DNA of 64,000 nt from an uncultured Verrucomicrobiae bacterium (GCA_937775205.1 CALKBX010000003.1:62001-126000); one strand, 5' to 3'; counted from the stretch's first letter, positions 25,512-34,620 are shown. The notes: generated by a model not told the origin, from the letters alone. Translations and numbers: made by a program.

Positions 25512-25964
25512 ATGAAAAAACTAACGCACATCAACGCCAAAGGCGAAGCCAAGATGGTCGACGTCTCCGCCAAACCCGTGCAACAACGCAGCGCCACCGC
25601 GCGCGGTGAAATTAGAATGGCGAAGGAAACGCTGCGATTGATTCGCCGCGATAAGATCGCCAAAGGCAACGTGCTAGCCACCGCACGCATCGCGGGAATC
25701 CAAGCGGCTAAGCGCACGGGCGATTTGATTCCGATGTGCCATCCGTTGCCCATCAATCATTGCGAAGTGGAGTTTGAATTCCCCAAGACGGGCAACGCAA
25801 TTGTGGTCACCGCCACGGCCAAAGTGGCGGCGCAAACGGGTGTGGAAATGGAGGCGCTCACGGCGGTAAGCCTCGCGGCGTTGACGATTTATGACATGTG
25901 CAAGGCGGTCGATAAAAAGATGCGCATCACCAATGTGAAATTGGTTTCAAAAACTAAACAATGA
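25512..25964 (+). CDS. moaC: Cyclic pyranopterin monophosphate synthase
   Basis: Molybdenum cofactor step that forms cPMP; 150 residues. Key parts: PMCHPLPINHCEVEF with the conserved Cys-His, and GVEMEALTAVSLAALTIYDMCKA with the conserved Glu and Asp. The protein ends at KLVSKTKQ, without the Gly-Gly-x-Ser-Gly tail of most MoaC. Its stop overlaps moaB by 4 bases. Confidence 0.93.
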   Translation: MKKLTHINAKGEAKMVDVSAKPVQQRSATARGEIRMAKETLRLIRRDKIAKGNVLATARIAGIQAAKRTGDLIPMCHPLPINHCEVEFEFPKTGNAIVVTATAKVAAQTGVEMEALTAVSLAALTIYDMCKAVDKKMRITNVKLVSKTKQ

Positions 25965-26443
25965 AAATACAGGTTGGAATTATCACCGTGTCCGACCGCG
26001 CCGCGGCGGGCGAATACGAAAATCTCGGCGGACCGCTGCTGTGCAAGGCCGCCGATGGCTACGGCTGGGCGGTGCTGGCCGAGACTGTGGTGCGGGACGA
26101 AGTGGAACAAATCCAACGTGCCATCCGCGAGCAGATTGCGAAGGGCTGCCACCTCGTGCTCACCACCGGCGGTACCGGCGTGGCGCCGCGCGATGTCACC
26201 CCCGAGGCCGTGCGGGAAATTGCCGACCGCGAACTGCCGGGCTTCGGCGAAGTGATGCGAATGGAGTCGCTGAAAATTACACAGAACGCCATCCTCTCCC
26301 GCAACCTCGCCGCCGCCGTGGGCAATGCGCTGGTGATTTGTTTGCCCGGCAAACCCAAGGGCGCAGTCGAATGCCTCGGCTTCGTGGTGGGTGCCATCCC
26401 GCACTGCGTGGAAGTGGTGGCTGGCGTGCCGACGAGTTGTTGA
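25961..26443 (+). CDS. moaB: MoaB/Mog-family molybdopterin adenylyltransferase
   Basis: A 160-residue MogA/MoaB fold protein that activates molybdopterin by adenylylation. Motifs: ITVSDRAAAGEY at the start, TTGGTGVAPRDVTPEA for pterin binding, and CLPGKPKGAVECL near the end. The ATGA overlap with moaC supports joint expression for Moco synthesis. Whether it is Mog or MoaB in the strict sense cannot be decided. Confidence 0.9.
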   Translation: MKIQVGIITVSDRAAAGEYENLGGPLLCKAADGYGWAVLAETVVRDEVEQIQRAIREQIAKGCHLVLTTGGTGVAPRDVTPEAVREIADRELPGFGEVMRMESLKITQNAILSRNLAAAVGNALVICLPGKPKGAVECLGFVVGAIPHCVEVVAGVPTSC

Positions 26444-26465
26444 AGGTGATGCCTACAGCACAATA

Positions 26466-27389
26466 ATGCCAAAGAACGGAATTCAATTTTACAACCGAAG
26501 CACCGGCGAGGTGGAAACGGAAGTGGTGTACGGCGAGCAATGGCTGCGCTGGATTCTCTTCAATCCCTTCGGCCAAATCGCGCTGCACGCGGTGGCCAAG
26601 CGTGCGTGGTTTTCGCGGTGGTACGGCTGGCGGATGAGTTGCGCGGGTAGCGCCTCGCGCGTGAAACCGTTTATTGAACAATACGGAATTGCCGAAGCGG
26701 AACACGTGAAGGCGGCGGAGGATTTCACTTCATTTAACGATTTCTTTTATCGCAAGCTCAAACACGAAGCGCGTCCGGTGGATGCCGCTACGGATTCAGT
26801 AGTGTTCCCCGCCGATGGCCGTCACCTCGGCTTCGCCAAGGCCTCAGATGTGGAGGGGGTGTTCGTGAAGGGGCAGCAATTCAATCTCAGCAAACTGTTG
26901 GGTGACAGTAAATTGGCCGAAAAATTTACTGACGGCACAGCGGTGTTTTCGCGGTTGTGTCCGGTGGATTATCATCGTTTTCATTTTCCTGTCGCCGGAA
27001 TCCCGGGCGAGGCACGGCTCATCAACGGCCCATTGCAATCGGTAAACCCTTTGGCACTCCGCGATCGGTTGTCGATTCTTTGGGAAAATAAACGATTCAT
27101 CACTGAAATCAAAACTAAAAATTTCGGCAAAGTATTGGTGCTGGAAATCGGCGCGACGAATGTCGGCAGCGTCAATCACACTTTCGTACCCACCCGACCC
27201 GTGGCCAAGGGAGAGGAGAAAGGCTATTTTGCATTCGGCGGTTCTGCGACGTTGACATTATTTGAGCCGGACCGCGTAAAGCTTGCGAAAGATTTGCTGG
27301 AACAATCCGCGCAACAACGTGAGTTGTACGCTAAGGTGGGGGATCAGATGGGAATGATAAATAAACAAGGCCAAGTACCCGAGGAATAA
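26466..27389 (+). CDS. psd: Phosphatidylserine decarboxylase
   Basis: Makes phosphatidylethanolamine at the membrane; 307-residue proenzyme. FTSFNDFFYRKL, the YHRFHFPVAG segment with catalytic His, and the self-cleavage site FGGSATLTLFEPD (Ser becomes the pyruvoyl group) are present, typical of the longer type-II forms. ATG 26466 is the first start after moaB; the frame up to 26391 overlaps moaB. It closes the forward housekeeping run. Confidence 0.93.
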   Translation: MPKNGIQFYNRSTGEVETEVVYGEQWLRWILFNPFGQIALHAVAKRAWFSRWYGWRMSCAGSASRVKPFIEQYGIAEAEHVKAAEDFTSFNDFFYRKLKHEARPVDAATDSVVFPADGRHLGFAKASDVEGVFVKGQQFNLSKLLGDSKLAEKFTDGTAVFSRLCPVDYHRFHFPVAGIPGEARLINGPLQSVNPLALRDRLSILWENKRFITEIKTKNFGKVLVLEIGATNVGSVNHTFVPTRPVAKGEEKGYFAFGGSATLTLFEPDRVKLAKDLLEQSAQQRELYAKVGDQMGMINKQGQVPEE

Positions 27390-27466
27390 TCAAATTCCAA
27401 TACTTAAAAAATGTTGAATTGGGGTTTGTAAATGCCTTGGGATGGGGGCATTGGGCCTTGGTCATT

Positions 27467-28339
27467 TCACAAATATTTCGCCAAAATTGGCCGCAATGCT
27501 TTTGTCGTTTTTGCCGGCCACACTTTTTGATCGGTCATAATTGCATTCTTCAACGCGCTGTGGCACGGCCAGTTGGAAGGGGTCTCTGGGATGCTTGGGA
27601 TCACATCAGCAAGCACAGCTTTGGCGGTGGCGGCGTTGCGGGTGAGGTTGTCGATGACCATCTCGACTGTGACGTGGGCCTCGTCGGTTTTCCAGCAATC
27701 GTAATCAGTAATCATCGCCATCGTCGCGTAGGCGATTTCCGCTTCGCGGGCGCATTTGGCTTCGCCGAGATTGGTCATGCCGATGACGTCGTATTTCAGG
27801 CGGTGATTTGTGAGCGACTCCGCGCGCGTGCTGAAGGCCGGGCCTTCCATGTTCACATAAGTGCCACCGTTGTGGACTCGGGCTTTTTGGCGCTCGGCGC
27901 TTTTAAGGAGGAGGAGGCGTAACTCTTCGCAAATGGGATCGGCAAAGGCAACGTGTGCGGCGATGCCTCGCCCAAAAAAAGTGTGGTTGGCCGATTGCTT
28001 GGTGCGGTCGAGAAACTGGTCAATCAGCACAATGTCGCACGGCCGATATTTTTTTTGCAACGATCCCACGGCACTTACGCTAATGACCCAATGCACGCCC
28101 AGCTTTTTCATGGCCCAAAGATTGGCGCGGTGGTTCAGCTCGCTGGGGAGGATACGATGGCCGCGTCCGTGGCGGGGGAGGAAGGCGATCTCGCGTCCGG
28201 CGAGTTTGCCGGTGAGGAATTGGTCGGAGGGCGCCCCAAAGGGAGTTCTTACCGTCGCCCATTTCTTGTCGCGAAAGCCTTCAATGTCGTATAAGCCGCT
28301 GCCGCCGATGATGCCGATGCGATGAATTTTTCCAGCCAT
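27467..28339 (-). CDS. mtnP: S-methyl-5'-thioadenosine phosphorylase
   Basis: Purine salvage enzyme of 290 residues. N-terminal IGIIGGSGLYDIEG, phosphate-binding RHGRGHRILPSE, and the purine/methylthio-ribose site NGGTYVNMEGPAFSTRAES then VIGMTNLGEAKCAREAEI match MTAP. It is divergent from glgC, with a 119-base gap between the start codons. Confidence 0.93.
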   Translation of the reverse strand: MAGKIHRIGIIGGSGLYDIEGFRDKKWATVRTPFGAPSDQFLTGKLAGREIAFLPRHGRGHRILPSELNHRANLWAMKKLGVHWVISVSAVGSLQKKYRPCDIVLIDQFLDRTKQSANHTFFGRGIAAHVAFADPICEELRLLLLKSAERQKARVHNGGTYVNMEGPAFSTRAESLTNHRLKYDVIGMTNLGEAKCAREAEIAYATMAMITDYDCWKTDEAHVTVEMVIDNLTRNAATAKAVLADVIPSIPETPSNWPCHSALKNAIMTDQKVWPAKTTKALRPILAKYL

Positions 28340-28458
28340 ATTCTTTTTTATCGCGTTGCGCTAACGTTTGTTGCAAGTTCGGGTCATCCCAACGAAACGC
28401 GGGTGATTCGCCGTGCCCAATGTGGGCGGTGGATGGTCTGCGATCAAGCAGTGTTTTC

Positions 28459-29766
28459 ATGGCTGAAGAGCAACATAAATCTTTTGATCCCGATAGCGTC
28501 CTTTCTGTGGTAATGGGCGGAGGGCGCGGCACGCGGCTGTTTCCGCTCACTCGCCAGCGGGCCAAGCCGGCTGTGCCGCTTGCGGGCAAGTATCGGCTGG
28601 TTGATATTCCGATTTCCAATTGCATCAATTCCGGCCTCAAGCGCGTTTATTTGCTCACGCAGTTTAATTCCGCCTCGCTGCATCGGCATATTTCGCAATC
28701 GTATAAATTCGATCATTTCACGCATGGTTTTGTGGAAATTCTTGCCGCGGAGCAGACGCTGTCCGATTCCTCGTGGTTCCAAGGCACGGCCGACGCGGTG
28801 CGGAAGCACATGACGCATTTCCTAAACCATCGCTTCGATTATATTCTTATTTTAAGTGGCGACCAATTGTACAATATGGATTTTCGTCAGGTGCTTAACG
28901 AACACATCGCCAACGACGCCGAGCTGACGGTGGCGACCATCCCGGTCAACCGCGAAGCGGCCAGTGGGTTTGGTATCATGCAGATTGATGAAGATCACCG
29001 CATTTTGGAGTTTGTGGAAAAACCCAAGGAAGAATCGGTCATCGATTCCTTGAAGCTCCCCGACACCACCCGGGGCGACCTCAACATCAAAGCCACCGAC
29101 GATCAGTTTCTCGCGTCAATGGGCATATATATTTTCAACCGCGAGGTGCTTGTGGAATTGTTAGACAGCGACGATGCCGACTTTGGCAAGCACATCATTC
29201 CCAAAGCCATAAAAACGTGCCGCTCATTTTCCCATGTATACCAGGGCTATTGGGAGGATGTCGGCACTATTAAAACATTTTTTGATGCTAACCTTGATGC
29301 GGCCAGCGAGCTGCCGAAGTTTAATTTCTTCGATATGTCCGCGCCCATCTTCACGCGTCCGCGCTTTCTACCCGCCAGCAAAATTAACAGCGCGGCTATT
29401 GACCATGCCGTTCTTAGTGATGGCTGCATCATCAATCGCGCGCAAATCAGTCACAGTATTGTTGGCGTGCGCAGTATTGTAGGATCCGGCACCAAGCTGC
29501 ATCGGGTGGTAATGATGGGGGCTGATTTTTACGAGACCGATTATTCGATCAACGAACATCACGCCCAGAACATTCCGGGAATCGGCATTGGCAGCAACAC
29601 GCGAATCGAGAATGCCATCATCGACAAAAACGCGCGCATTGGCGACAACTGCATTATTAGTCCCGAGGGCCACGAAGAAAACGAGGATGGTGAAGGTTAT
29701 GTGGTGCGCGATGGCATCATCATAATTCAAAAAAACTCCGTGGTTCCGCACAACACAGTCCTCTGA
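28459..29766 (+). CDS. glgC: Glucose-1-phosphate adenylyltransferase
   Basis: ADP-glucose synthesis for glycogen; 435 residues. The nucleotide site GGGRGTRLFPLT, the AKPAVPLAGKYRLVDIPISN regulatory/substrate region, LSGDQLYNMD with the catalytic Asp, and FVEKPKE with the glucose 1-phosphate Lys are all visible. The C-terminal third is a left-handed beta-helix. ATG 28459 is chosen over 28420 from the family start. No glgA or glgB lies nearby. Confidence 0.95.
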   Translation: MAEEQHKSFDPDSVLSVVMGGGRGTRLFPLTRQRAKPAVPLAGKYRLVDIPISNCINSGLKRVYLLTQFNSASLHRHISQSYKFDHFTHGFVEILAAEQTLSDSSWFQGTADAVRKHMTHFLNHRFDYILILSGDQLYNMDFRQVLNEHIANDAELTVATIPVNREAASGFGIMQIDEDHRILEFVEKPKEESVIDSLKLPDTTRGDLNIKATDDQFLASMGIYIFNREVLVELLDSDDADFGKHIIPKAIKTCRSFSHVYQGYWEDVGTIKTFFDANLDAASELPKFNFFDMSAPIFTRPRFLPASKINSAAIDHAVLSDGCIINRAQISHSIVGVRSIVGSGTKLHRVVMMGADFYETDYSINEHHAQNIPGIGIGSNTRIENAIIDKNARIGDNCIISPEGHEENEDGEGYVVRDGIIIIQKNSVVPHNTVL

Positions 29767-29797
29767 ATTTCGGGTGGGAGAAGGGAAGCCGCTTGGG

Positions 29798-30394
29798 CTA
29801 ATTGACGTCGCCGTGATATTGATGATGTTCTTCGGCGCGGCGTTTTCCTTCGGCAACCATTTCGGCGGGCAACAACAGTGCCAACTCATCGCGCGGCTCA
29901 ACGTATTTCACGCTTCCCTCGGCGGCGAGTTGGAGCCATTTGAAAGCCTCAATGCGGTCGCGTGAAATGCCGCTGCCTTCTTTCAATGCTAAGCCCAATA
30001 AAAATTGTCCATCCGGATGATTGCCCATCGCGGATTTTTGGTACCACTTAACGGCCTCCATGTAGTTTTGGGGAACTCCGTAGCCATTCTGGAACATGGC
30101 GCCTAATGAAAATTGAGCGGCGGAATTACCTTCTTCTGCCAGTTCGCGGAAGAGCAGGGCGGCACGTTCGTAATCAATGGGAGTGCCATTGCCAGAATAA
30201 TGATCGTATGCTTGCCCCAACTTATCGGTGGGGTCAGCGCGCAAGGATTGGGCTTCGGTGGCTTTTGCCTTTGCGATTGCTTCTGCTTTGATTTGCGCCT
30301 TGGATTTTCCGCAGCCGGTTCCGCCTAAAACCAAAATCAACGCCAAAGCCAAAACGGCAAAGATTAAGCGTTCTATTTGTTTGTTTAGCATCAC
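29798..30394 (-). CDS. Sel1-repeat lipoprotein
   Basis: A 198-residue lipoprotein. The signal segment ends in the lipobox LGGTGC at about residues 23-28. About three Sel1-type repeats follow (for example YERAALLFRELAEEGNSAAQFSLG). Sel1 repeats form a helical solenoid for protein contacts. It is transcribed towards glgC and lies 81 bases after a second Sel1 gene on the same strand, with which it may form a unit. Confidence 0.85.
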   Translation of the reverse strand: MMLNKQIERLIFAVLALALILVLGGTGCGKSKAQIKAEAIAKAKATEAQSLRADPTDKLGQAYDHYSGNGTPIDYERAALLFRELAEEGNSAAQFSLGAMFQNGYGVPQNYMEAVKWYQKSAMGNHPDGQFLLGLALKEGSGISRDRIEAFKWLQLAAEGSVKYVEPRDELALLLPAEMVAEGKRRAEEHHQYHGDVN

Positions 30395-30475
30395 GCCCTC
30401 CTTGGAAAGGGTTCGTAGAACATACGGAAAATTAGGGATTTGTCAAGCTTCGGTTGTTTGACTTATCCGCAAAAA

Positions 30476-31942
30476 TCACTGCACCAAAATTTGCGCCGTG
30501 GCAGATTCAGCGGTGGTCCGGTCTCCACTTGGGTTTGCGCCGTGCCCGGGCATTTGCCCACGGATGGCCGGGATCGCGCTCAGAAAGGCAAGGATTCGGT
30601 CGGCCTTGAGCGCGGTGTTGTAGTCGTGTGGCAAACTGCCGGTGGCCTGATAGGCTTTCAATTCGTCGAGTTGAAAAATCAACATACCCACGGCCAATCC
30701 CGTGGAGTCGAGCAAGGGCGCGCCGGAATGGTTAGGCTGCACATTTAGGTTTGCCTGTAGATGGCGCGGGTCGAGTGTTCGGCCTGTTAGTTTGCGAATG
30801 AAGCCGTGCGAATATTTTGGGCCGGAATTTTTTTCGGATCGCGGGGGGAGGCCAAGGGTGAAGACCGGAAGCCCAAGGTGAAGCTGGCGCCGAGCCGTGA
30901 AGGTCAGGGCTTGGGTTTTTGCCTCAATCTTCAGCAAGGCAAGGTTGTCCACCGGGTTCGCCTTGAGCACGTGCGCCAAGTGGCGACGTCCGTTAAAAAG
31001 CACCTCGATGGTTTCAGCTCTGGCAACGAGATGATACGACGTGATGAGGTGACCCTGTTTCGTGATGAAAAATCCAGAGCCGATGGCTCCTTTGTTTGAG
31101 CGAGCCACGCGGGCCAAAAAAGTGGAGACCTGTTTGTCGACCGTCTTTTGTTGGCCCGAGGAAAGTTTGGAGTTCACCGTACCCAGATGCTTGCGCGCGG
31201 CAGCGTGGCCCTGGTTGGCGGCAAGCTGAAGCCACTTGGCGGCTTCTGTGGGGTTCGGTGCTGCCAAGGTTCCAAAATGCAGTGCGGCCCCGAGCAGGAA
31301 CTGTGCTCGGACATCGCCTTGATCGGCGGCCGCACGGTAAAGCTGCAACGCGCGGGCCGGATCCTTTGCCACACCGCGACCGGTGGCGTGCATAATGGCC
31401 AAATTGCACTGGGCGGTGGCGAGGTTCATGCGGGCGGCGTTGCCGTACCATTCGGCGGCCTTGGCGGCATCTGCGGGCACGCCTTGGCCGTGTTCGTGTG
31501 AGGTGCCTAGATTATTCATCGCGGCAGCGTGGCCGCGGGAGGAGGCTTCCAGATAATATTTATTTGCCTTTACATAATCCTTGGCCTCCGCGTGAAAGTT
31601 GCCGAGCGAATAAAGGGCGATGGCGTCATTTTTTTCTGCGGCCCGGGTGAGCCAGCGCACGGCGAGGTCGTGGTTCTTTGGCACGCCCCGTCCCTTGAGC
31701 AGGCAAATGCCGAGCTGACCCTGAGCGCGCGCGTGGCCTGCGGAGGCCGCCAGTTGAAACTGCCGCACGGCTTTGGCATAATTGGGTTTGCCTCCCAATC
31801 CGGTGTAGTGGTTCATGCCCAAGTGAAAATGGTATTCGCCATTGCCACCCTCGGCTGAGGGCGGCTTGGCCTTTGAGGGCGTCGCGCTGTGCAGTGTCAA
31901 GGCAAGGCACAGCAGTGATTGAAAAATAATTTGTAGGCGCAT
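30476..31942 (-). CDS. Secreted Sel1-repeat protein fused to trypsin-like peptidase domain
   Basis: About 488 residues. A signal peptide (MRLQIIFQSLLCLALTLHSA) is followed by about six Sel1 repeats (to about residue 270). A trypsin-like (S1C/HtrA-type) domain follows: GSGFFITKQGHLITSYHLV with candidate catalytic His, DNLALLKI with candidate Asp, and NHSGAPLLD with Ser where HtrA has GNSGGP. All three triad residues are there, so activity is plausible. AAGGAGGA just before tandem ATGs (31945, 31942) fixes the start region. No PDZ domain is seen. Confidence 0.85.
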   Translation of the reverse strand: MRLQIIFQSLLCLALTLHSATPSKAKPPSAEGGNGEYHFHLGMNHYTGLGGKPNYAKAVRQFQLAASAGHARAQGQLGICLLKGRGVPKNHDLAVRWLTRAAEKNDAIALYSLGNFHAEAKDYVKANKYYLEASSRGHAAAMNNLGTSHEHGQGVPADAAKAAEWYGNAARMNLATAQCNLAIMHATGRGVAKDPARALQLYRAAADQGDVRAQFLLGAALHFGTLAAPNPTEAAKWLQLAANQGHAAARKHLGTVNSKLSSGQQKTVDKQVSTFLARVARSNKGAIGSGFFITKQGHLITSYHLVARAETIEVLFNGRRHLAHVLKANPVDNLALLKIEAKTQALTFTARRQLHLGLPVFTLGLPPRSEKNSGPKYSHGFIRKLTGRTLDPRHLQANLNVQPNHSGAPLLDSTGLAVGMLIFQLDELKAYQATGSLPHDYNTALKADRILAFLSAIPAIRGQMPGHGANPSGDRTTAESATAQILVQ

Positions 31943-32043
31943 CATTCCTCCTTGCGATGGCTTGGCCACCAAAATTAAATGTTGGTTTTTTCAATGAAGC
32001 CGAGCAAGCGACAGTTATGCACAATACCGGGATGGGGGGTGGG

Positions 32044-32382
32044 TTAATCGACACTTTGGACGGTGAGCGGCCCGTCGAAAATCGTCAGGCTCACCACCTC
32101 CGTGCGGGCCACGTGCGGGCCGTGCGGCTCGCCGCGGGGCGCGTAAAATAGTGTGCCCGCGGTGTACACGGTTCCGCTTTCCTCCCACTCGCCGCTCAGC
32201 ACGTAGGCCGTTTCGTTGGCGTCGGGGTGGATGTGCGCGGGTACGGTGACGCCGGCATGGAATTTTCGCAGCACGGTGACGCCGCCGGTGGCTTCATCCT
32301 TGCGCATTATTTTTAATTCCACGCCTTCGTACGGGCCGGTTTGCCAATCTCTTTCAGATTCGTTGAGGGTGAATGGGAACAT
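32044..32382 (-). CDS. Small cupin-domain protein (ChrR-like)
   Basis: A 112-residue single-domain cupin. Metal-ligand pattern: PAHIHPDANETAYVL (HxH and Glu) and a later GEPHGPH. This resembles the anti-sigma ChrR cupin and related small cupins. Without an anti-sigma N-terminal domain or neighbouring sigma factor, the role is open; it may be an enzyme or a metal-binding sensor. Confidence 0.82.
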   Translation of the reverse strand: MFPFTLNESERDWQTGPYEGVELKIMRKDEATGGVTVLRKFHAGVTVPAHIHPDANETAYVLSGEWEESGTVYTAGTLFYAPRGEPHGPHVARTEVVSLTIFDGPLTVQSVD

Positions 32383-32470
32383 GAGATGGTTTGTAATTTT
32401 CGATTGACGATTGATGGACTGATTTGCCTCAATCGTAAGTCGTCATTCTGAAATCGTAAATCAAAAAAAA
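32383..32470. other. Short A/T-rich intergenic tract with repeated ATCGTAA words
   Basis: Between the divergent cupin and miaE genes lie several near-repeats of the type GATTGACGATTGATGG, AATCGTAAGTCG and AATCGTAAATC, ending in an A run before miaE. It resembles low-complexity repeat remnants; a promoter may be here but I cannot assign it. Confidence 0.4.
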
Positions 32471-33043
32471 ATGCATCTCTGGCGTGAGACTATCCCCGAA
32501 GATTGGCTGCCCAAGGTGCTTGCCAATCTGGACGCAGTGTTGCTCGATCATTGTCATCTTGAGCGCAAAGCGGCGGCCAGCGCGTTGAACCTCATGAAAT
32601 ATCCTGAGCTGGCCGAACGCGCTCGCGAGCTCAATGCCATTGCGCAGGAAGAATTGGAGCACTTCAACTTGCTGCTCGATTTGCTGGAACAACGCGGCGT
32701 GCCCTTTGGCGTGCCGCACGCGAGCCCGTGGATTAGCGGCCTCATGCGCTTCATCCGCAAAGGCCGACGCGAGCAAGTCATCGACCATCTCGTCGCCGCT
32801 TCACTAATCGAAGGCCGCAGTTGCGAAAAATTCCAAATCCTTGCCGAAGCCCTGCGCGAAACGGAACCGTCCCTCGCGAAATTCTATGCTAATCTTGTAG
32901 CCAGCGAAGGCAACCATTACGCGGGATTTTGGCTGATGGCCTGCAAGATTGACAACAAAGAAGCGCACGAACGCTTGGATGCGTTTTTAGATTTGGATGC
33001 GCAGTTAATCGCGCAATCAAACGAATTGCTGTTGTTGCATTAA
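32471..33043 (+). CDS. miaE: tRNA-(ms2io6A)-hydroxylase MiaE
   Basis: Di-iron ferritin-like hydroxylase of 190 residues that acts on the modified adenosine 37 of tRNAs. The ligand helices are visible: LLDHCHLERKAAASALNLM (ExxxA with upstream His), EEL.H in QEELEHFNLLLD, and EGNHYAGFW near the C-terminus. The first residues MHLWRETIPEDW match MiaE. Next to tRNA-Leu on the other strand. The substrate requires miaA/miaB elsewhere. Confidence 0.88.
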   Translation: MHLWRETIPEDWLPKVLANLDAVLLDHCHLERKAAASALNLMKYPELAERARELNAIAQEELEHFNLLLDLLEQRGVPFGVPHASPWISGLMRFIRKGRREQVIDHLVAASLIEGRSCEKFQILAEALRETEPSLAKFYANLVASEGNHYAGFWLMACKIDNKEAHERLDAFLDLDAQLIAQSNELLLLH

Positions 33044-33052
33044 ATAAAGAAA

Positions 33053-33137
33053 TGGTGCGCGAGAGAGGACTCGAACCTCCACCCCCGAAAGGACTACCAC
33101 CTCAAGGTAGCGCGTCTACCAATTCCGCCACTCGCGC
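33053..33137 (-). tRNA. tRNA-Leu (anticodon GAG), CCA encoded
   Basis: On the minus strand, acceptor GCGCGAG pairs with CTCGCGC, discriminator A, encoded CCA (33053-33055). Anticodon stem CTACC/GGTAG encloses TTGAGGT (anticodon GAG). There is a long variable arm typical of Leu (TAGTCCTTTCGGGGG region) and a T-loop with GGTTCGAGTCC. Length 85 with CCA. Confidence 0.95.
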
Positions 33138-33148
33138 ACGGGGGGCGG

Positions 33149-33178
33149 ATAGTCTGCCTTTGGGCGGGGCGTTGGCAA
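33149..33178 (-). promoter_or_regulatory. Candidate promoter of tRNA-Leu
   Basis: Minus strand TTGCCA (33178-33173) and GACTAT (33154-33149) with an 18-base spacer, 11 bases upstream of the tRNA 5' end. Weak but well placed. Confidence 0.35.
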
Positions 33179-33264
33179 GGGGATTCTGCAAAACAGTGCG
33201 GGATTGATTTGCGGGTGCGATTGTCATAACGTGCCGGTACGGAAGGGTGTTTCATTTATAATTT

Positions 33265-34620
33265 ATGCCGGAAAGGGATCATACAGCGGTGGGCGGGGAG
33301 GTGCGTCAGCTCTGGGAAAAGGGATATGACTGCGTCGAGAAAAAGAATTATGACTACGCGATAGAGTTGCTGTGCATGGCGTTGGAGCAGGATCCGTCGT
33401 TTTTTGAGTGCCGGATGGCACTGCGGGCGGCGCAGATGAAGAAGCACGAGAACGCGGGTCGGCTGGCCAAGATGGCGGCGGTCGCGACGACGGCACATCA
33501 CTTGGCACAGGCGAAGCTGGCGGCGAGCAAGAAAAATAATTATGGCGCGTTGGTGCACGCGGAGAAAATTTTGTGCGCGGATCCGGAAAATTCATCGGGG
33601 CATCGGGTGATTGTAAATGCGTCGAAAGCGCTGGATTATCCGCAGACTTTAATTTCCTCATTACAATTGCTCAAGCGTGTGAACCCCAAGGATAATAAGT
33701 TGACCGAGGAATTGGCGGGGGCACTGGAAATGTTGGGGGATTGGGATCAGGCGGAGGAGGTGATGGCGCAGTTGTCGCGATTGAATCCGGACGATGCGTA
33801 TCTTCAACAGGCGTACCGGGACACGGCGGCGAAGGCGACAATTTATCGCGGCGGCTATGAGAAGATGATGGAGGGCGACGAGGAGGAAGAGGAAAGTAAT
33901 TTGCCAAGTGATTTCACCTCGGAGGATGTGCTGGAGGAGAAGATTTATTACATGGAGGAAAAGTTGCAGGATGAGCCGGATAATTACAAGTTAGCGGTGG
34001 ACATCGCGCGGCTGTATGTGGAGCGGTTGGATTTCGAGCGGGCGTTTGAATATTTCGATTGGGTGCAGGAGAAGAATACGGTGGGTGATTCAGCCATCGA
34101 CAAGGCCATTGCGGAGGCGCACGAGGCGCAGTTTGATTATGATTTGCGCCAGCTGAATCCGGAAGATCCCACCGAGGCCGCCGAGCATGCGCGGCTGATT
34201 GAGGAGCGTAATGTTTTTATGCTCAAGAATTGTCAGGAACGCGCTGAGCGCTATCCGACGATGCTGGAGATTCGGTTTGAGTTAGGCGAATGGCTCTTCC
34301 GCGCGGGCGATGTGAACGAGGCGATTCACGCCTTCCAACGCGCGCAAAATAGCCCGGGACATCGGCTGCGCTCGCTGAGTTATCTCGGCCAATGTTTTCT
34401 GCAACGCGGCATGCACGATATGGCGGTGAGCATGTTTGAGAAAGGGTTGCAGGAAAAATCCGCGATGGATGATCAGAAGAAAGAAATGGTGTATCACCTC
34501 GGCTGTGTCTACGAAGAGATCGGGAAAATGGCCGAGGCGATGGAGCAGTTCAAAAGCATTTACGAGGTGGATATCGGCTACCGCGATGTGGCCGCGAAGG
34601 TCGAGAGTGGTTATATGTAA
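33265..34620 (+). CDS. TPR-repeat protein
   Basis: A 451-residue soluble solenoid protein without a signal peptide. TPR units are seen early (AIELLCMALEQDPSFFECRMAL), in the middle (LGDWDQAEEVMAQLSRLNPD) and late (MHDMAVSMFEKGLQEKS; MAEAMEQFKSIYEVD). A strongly acidic stretch (MEGDEEEEESN) divides the two halves. Probably a scaffold; the partner is unknown. Two secreted-protein genes follow on the same strand. Confidence 0.85.
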   Translation: MPERDHTAVGGEVRQLWEKGYDCVEKKNYDYAIELLCMALEQDPSFFECRMALRAAQMKKHENAGRLAKMAAVATTAHHLAQAKLAASKKNNYGALVHAEKILCADPENSSGHRVIVNASKALDYPQTLISSLQLLKRVNPKDNKLTEELAGALEMLGDWDQAEEVMAQLSRLNPDDAYLQQAYRDTAAKATIYRGGYEKMMEGDEEEEESNLPSDFTSEDVLEEKIYYMEEKLQDEPDNYKLAVDIARLYVERLDFERAFEYFDWVQEKNTVGDSAIDKAIAEAHEAQFDYDLRQLNPEDPTEAAEHARLIEERNVFMLKNCQERAERYPTMLEIRFELGEWLFRAGDVNEAIHAFQRAQNSPGHRLRSLSYLGQCFLQRGMHDMAVSMFEKGLQEKSAMDDQKKEMVYHLGCVYEEIGKMAEAMEQFKSIYEVDIGYRDVAAKVESGYM

